From NCBI GenBank assembly GCA_955652585.1, contig CATPBF010000046.1, positions 1-12,932 of the forward strand: a stretch of DNA of 12,932 nt, written 5' to 3'. Numbering within the stretch: the stretch's first letter is position 1; the number at the start of each line of letters is the position of its first letter. Origin of the DNA: Candidatus Dormiibacterota bacterium. Its GTDB lineage: Bacteria > Chloroflexota > Dormibacteria > Dormibacterales > Dormibacteraceae. Shown here in pieces: positions 12,827-12,932 of the stretch. A model generated the notes under the pieces. It was given only the letters and a program-made list of their open reading frames with translations. It ran no database searches and had not been told where the DNA came from. The position numbers and the translations under genes are program-made.

Positions 12827-12932
12827 AATCCAGGGCTTCTCCGAACTGCCGGCTCCGGGCCGGCGCCGGTGGTGCCGCCTCCGGCTCAGACGGCGGAGCG
12901 GGCACAGGTTCGGGGTCGGGAACGATCGTGAG
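12825..12932 (-). CDS. C-terminal end of an unidentified protein with a Pro/Ala/Glu-rich tail (5' end off the window)
   Basis: The minus-strand frame is open from the right edge to a TAG at 12827-12825, giving 35 residues. They are mostly Pro, Ala and Glu (VPDPEPVPAPPSEPEAAPP) and end RSRQFGEALD. The composition is that of a disordered C-terminal tail. Position upstream of smc would often be rnc or another chromosome-maintenance gene, but nothing in these residues identifies a family. The short length makes the call itself uncertain. It is supported by orientation, by lying directly upstream of smc, and by an inverted repeat at the stop. Confidence 0.45.
   Translation of the reverse strand, partial: LTIVPDPEPVPAPPSEPEAAPPAPARSRQFGEALD

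Overview
The window is GC-rich bacterial chromosome carrying mostly conserved housekeeping genes, with a short accessory segment between two housekeeping operons. The order ylxM-ffh-rpsP-khpA-rimM-trmD-rplS-rnhB-yraN, the smc-ftsY pair, a DUF222/HNH gene, a DUF5519 gene and a free-standing Lrp/AsnC ligand-binding domain together suggest a Terrabacteria lineage: Chloroflexota/Dormibacterota-like, or a deep-branching actinomycete relative. This placement is inference from gene content. No rRNA or 16S-type marker is present. I see no tRNA, CRISPR array, complete insertion sequence or prophage.

Layout. Positions 2-652 (+) hold the C-terminal part of a membrane protein resembling an ABC-2 exporter permease. 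Positions 655-5584 (all minus) hold a nine-gene operon transcribed right to left: ylxM, ffh, rpsP, khpA, rimM, trmD, rplS, rnhB, yraN. Most neighbours overlap or abut, including 4-base start/stop overlaps, and rpsP and khpA use TTG starts behind strong ribosome-binding sites. Positions 5620-6419 (+) hold a DinB-like metal-binding protein and a small Lrp/AsnC-type domain protein interrupted, in frame, by a run of 12 T. Positions 6416-6736 (-) hold a DUF5519 protein and 6805-8001 (+) a DUF222/HNH endonuclease-like protein, fired divergently from a mirror-symmetric promoter region. Positions 7976-12767 (minus) hold smc-ftsY-PHP, and the right edge holds the proline-rich C-terminus of an unidentified protein.

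How the genes work together. Ffh and FtsY are the two GTPases of co-translational membrane targeting, and YlxM is the usual neighbour of ffh. RpsP, RplS, RimM, TrmD and KhpA serve ribosome structure, 30S maturation, tRNA modification and RNA binding. RnhB removes ribonucleotides from DNA, and SMC organises the chromosome. The segment between the operons (DinB-like, AsnC-like, DUF5519, HNH) looks accessory.

The most notable signals are regulatory or small-scale. First, genes that begin transcription units tend to have a TAnnnT -10 box only 6-9 bases before the start codon and no ribosome-binding site, which suggests leaderless transcripts, whereas several operon-internal genes have good ribosome-binding sites. 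Second, the T12 run follows a small hairpin inside a coding frame. Third, KhpA carries an Arg/Gly-rich N-terminal tail. Fourth, RNase HII and FtsY differ from consensus in otherwise conserved motifs. I found no convincing new multi-gene system.
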